This document shows positions 5,406-5,521 of a DNA stretch of 5,521 bases, piece after piece. The DNA comes from Porphyromonadaceae bacterium UBA7042. GTDB lineage: Bacteria > Bacteroidota > Bacteroidia > Bacteroidales > Muribaculaceae. Below the pieces are notes generated by a model. It had not been told where the DNA came from. It made no database searches and saw only the letters and a list, made by a program, of their open reading frames with translations. The translations under genes and the position numbers were made by a program. Within the stretch, counting starts at the first letter, position 1. Every line of letters begins with the position of its first letter. The DNA is taken from contig DLAR01000023.1 in NCBI GenBank assembly GCA_002494015.1, positions 53,754-59,274 on the forward strand, written 5' to 3'.

Positions 5406-5521
5406 ACCGATTCAACCGACCGGACAACAGCCTTAGAGGGCGTTTCATAACAAATGTTAAATCCAAAGCCCGTTTTTACGAGTCGGATTTTGACATGAAT
5501 CGAGGGAGCATAGCTGTAGCT
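5402..5521 (+). other. Open frame overlapping legB stop and running through repeat copy 2
   Basis: An ATG overlaps the legB stop as ATGA (5402-5405), the same coupling used earlier in the operon, and the frame stays open for 40 codons to the window edge (MNRFNRPDNSL near the start, RGSIAVA at the end). From codon 12 onward it lies inside the repeat. If the DNA beyond resembles the flank of copy 1, it would stop within two codons (ATG TGA). No protein family is recognised. It is more likely a chance frame in the repeat than a real gene, but the partial window cannot decide. Confidence 0.2.
5433..5521 (-). repeat. Two-block dispersed repeat, copy 2, inverted, truncated by the window edge
   Basis: Read on the minus strand, AGCTACAGCTATGCTCCCTC (5521-5502) equals 20-39, and 5467-5433 matches 75-109 (TTTGGATTTAACATTTG... 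against TTTGGATTAACATTTG...). It contains the dyads AGCTATG/CATAGCT (centre 5516.5) and TAACA-AA-TGTTA (5448-5459, centre 5453.5), spaced 63 bp as in copy 1. The spacer 5468-5501 is unlike that of copy 1. It begins 28 nt after the legB stop, with block B facing legB. The outer end is beyond the window. Confidence 0.8.

Noticed and set aside
1..5521. CRISPR array, tRNA, rRNA or transposase gene
   Set aside because: No regularly spaced direct repeats, no cloverleaf or rRNA-like sequence, and no frame with transposase or recombinase motifs was seen on either strand.

Overview
The window looks like a Bacteroidales chromosome, and a Muribaculaceae-like gut bacterium would fit. The evidence is promoter motifs of the Bacteroidota TAnnTTTG type, start codons without strong Shine-Dalgarno sequences, a Wzi-family outer-membrane protein of the Bacteroides type, and a lipocalin-like lipoprotein of a kind common in that order. 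The genus is inference; no rRNA or marker gene is present.

Layout. Positions 1-109 hold a two-block repeat just upstream of a PfkB-family sugar kinase, probably a fructokinase (116-994, +). A nearly perfect 30-bp hairpin follows at 1003-1066. A promoter at 1228 then precedes an unrecognised 192-aa protein (1261-1839, +) that has conserved-looking ends joined by a Glu/Pro/Ala-rich linker. Convergent to it is a small AT-rich gene (1897-2259, -) that resembles the antitoxin-like DUF6922 proteins and has an almost leaderless promoter.

From 2407 a tight plus-strand operon begins. It encodes a Wzi-family outer-membrane protein (2407-3957), a lipocalin-like lipoprotein that overlaps it by ATGA (3954-4424), and, 3 nt further on, the sugar-nucleotide 4,6-dehydratase LegB (4428-5405). 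Together these suggest a surface-glycan (capsule or O-antigen) locus, with LegB starting a legionaminic-type nonulosonic acid route. The later pathway genes (legC, legG, legI and so on) are not in the window.

The most unusual structure is the repeat pair. The window ends in a second copy of the repeat at its start, in inverted orientation (5433-5521). Each copy has two conserved blocks, each centred on a short palindrome with a 2-nt spacer. The palindrome centres are exactly 63 bp apart in both copies although the DNA between them differs. The two copies bound about 5.3 kb containing all the genes, and the second copy directly abuts the 3' end of legB.
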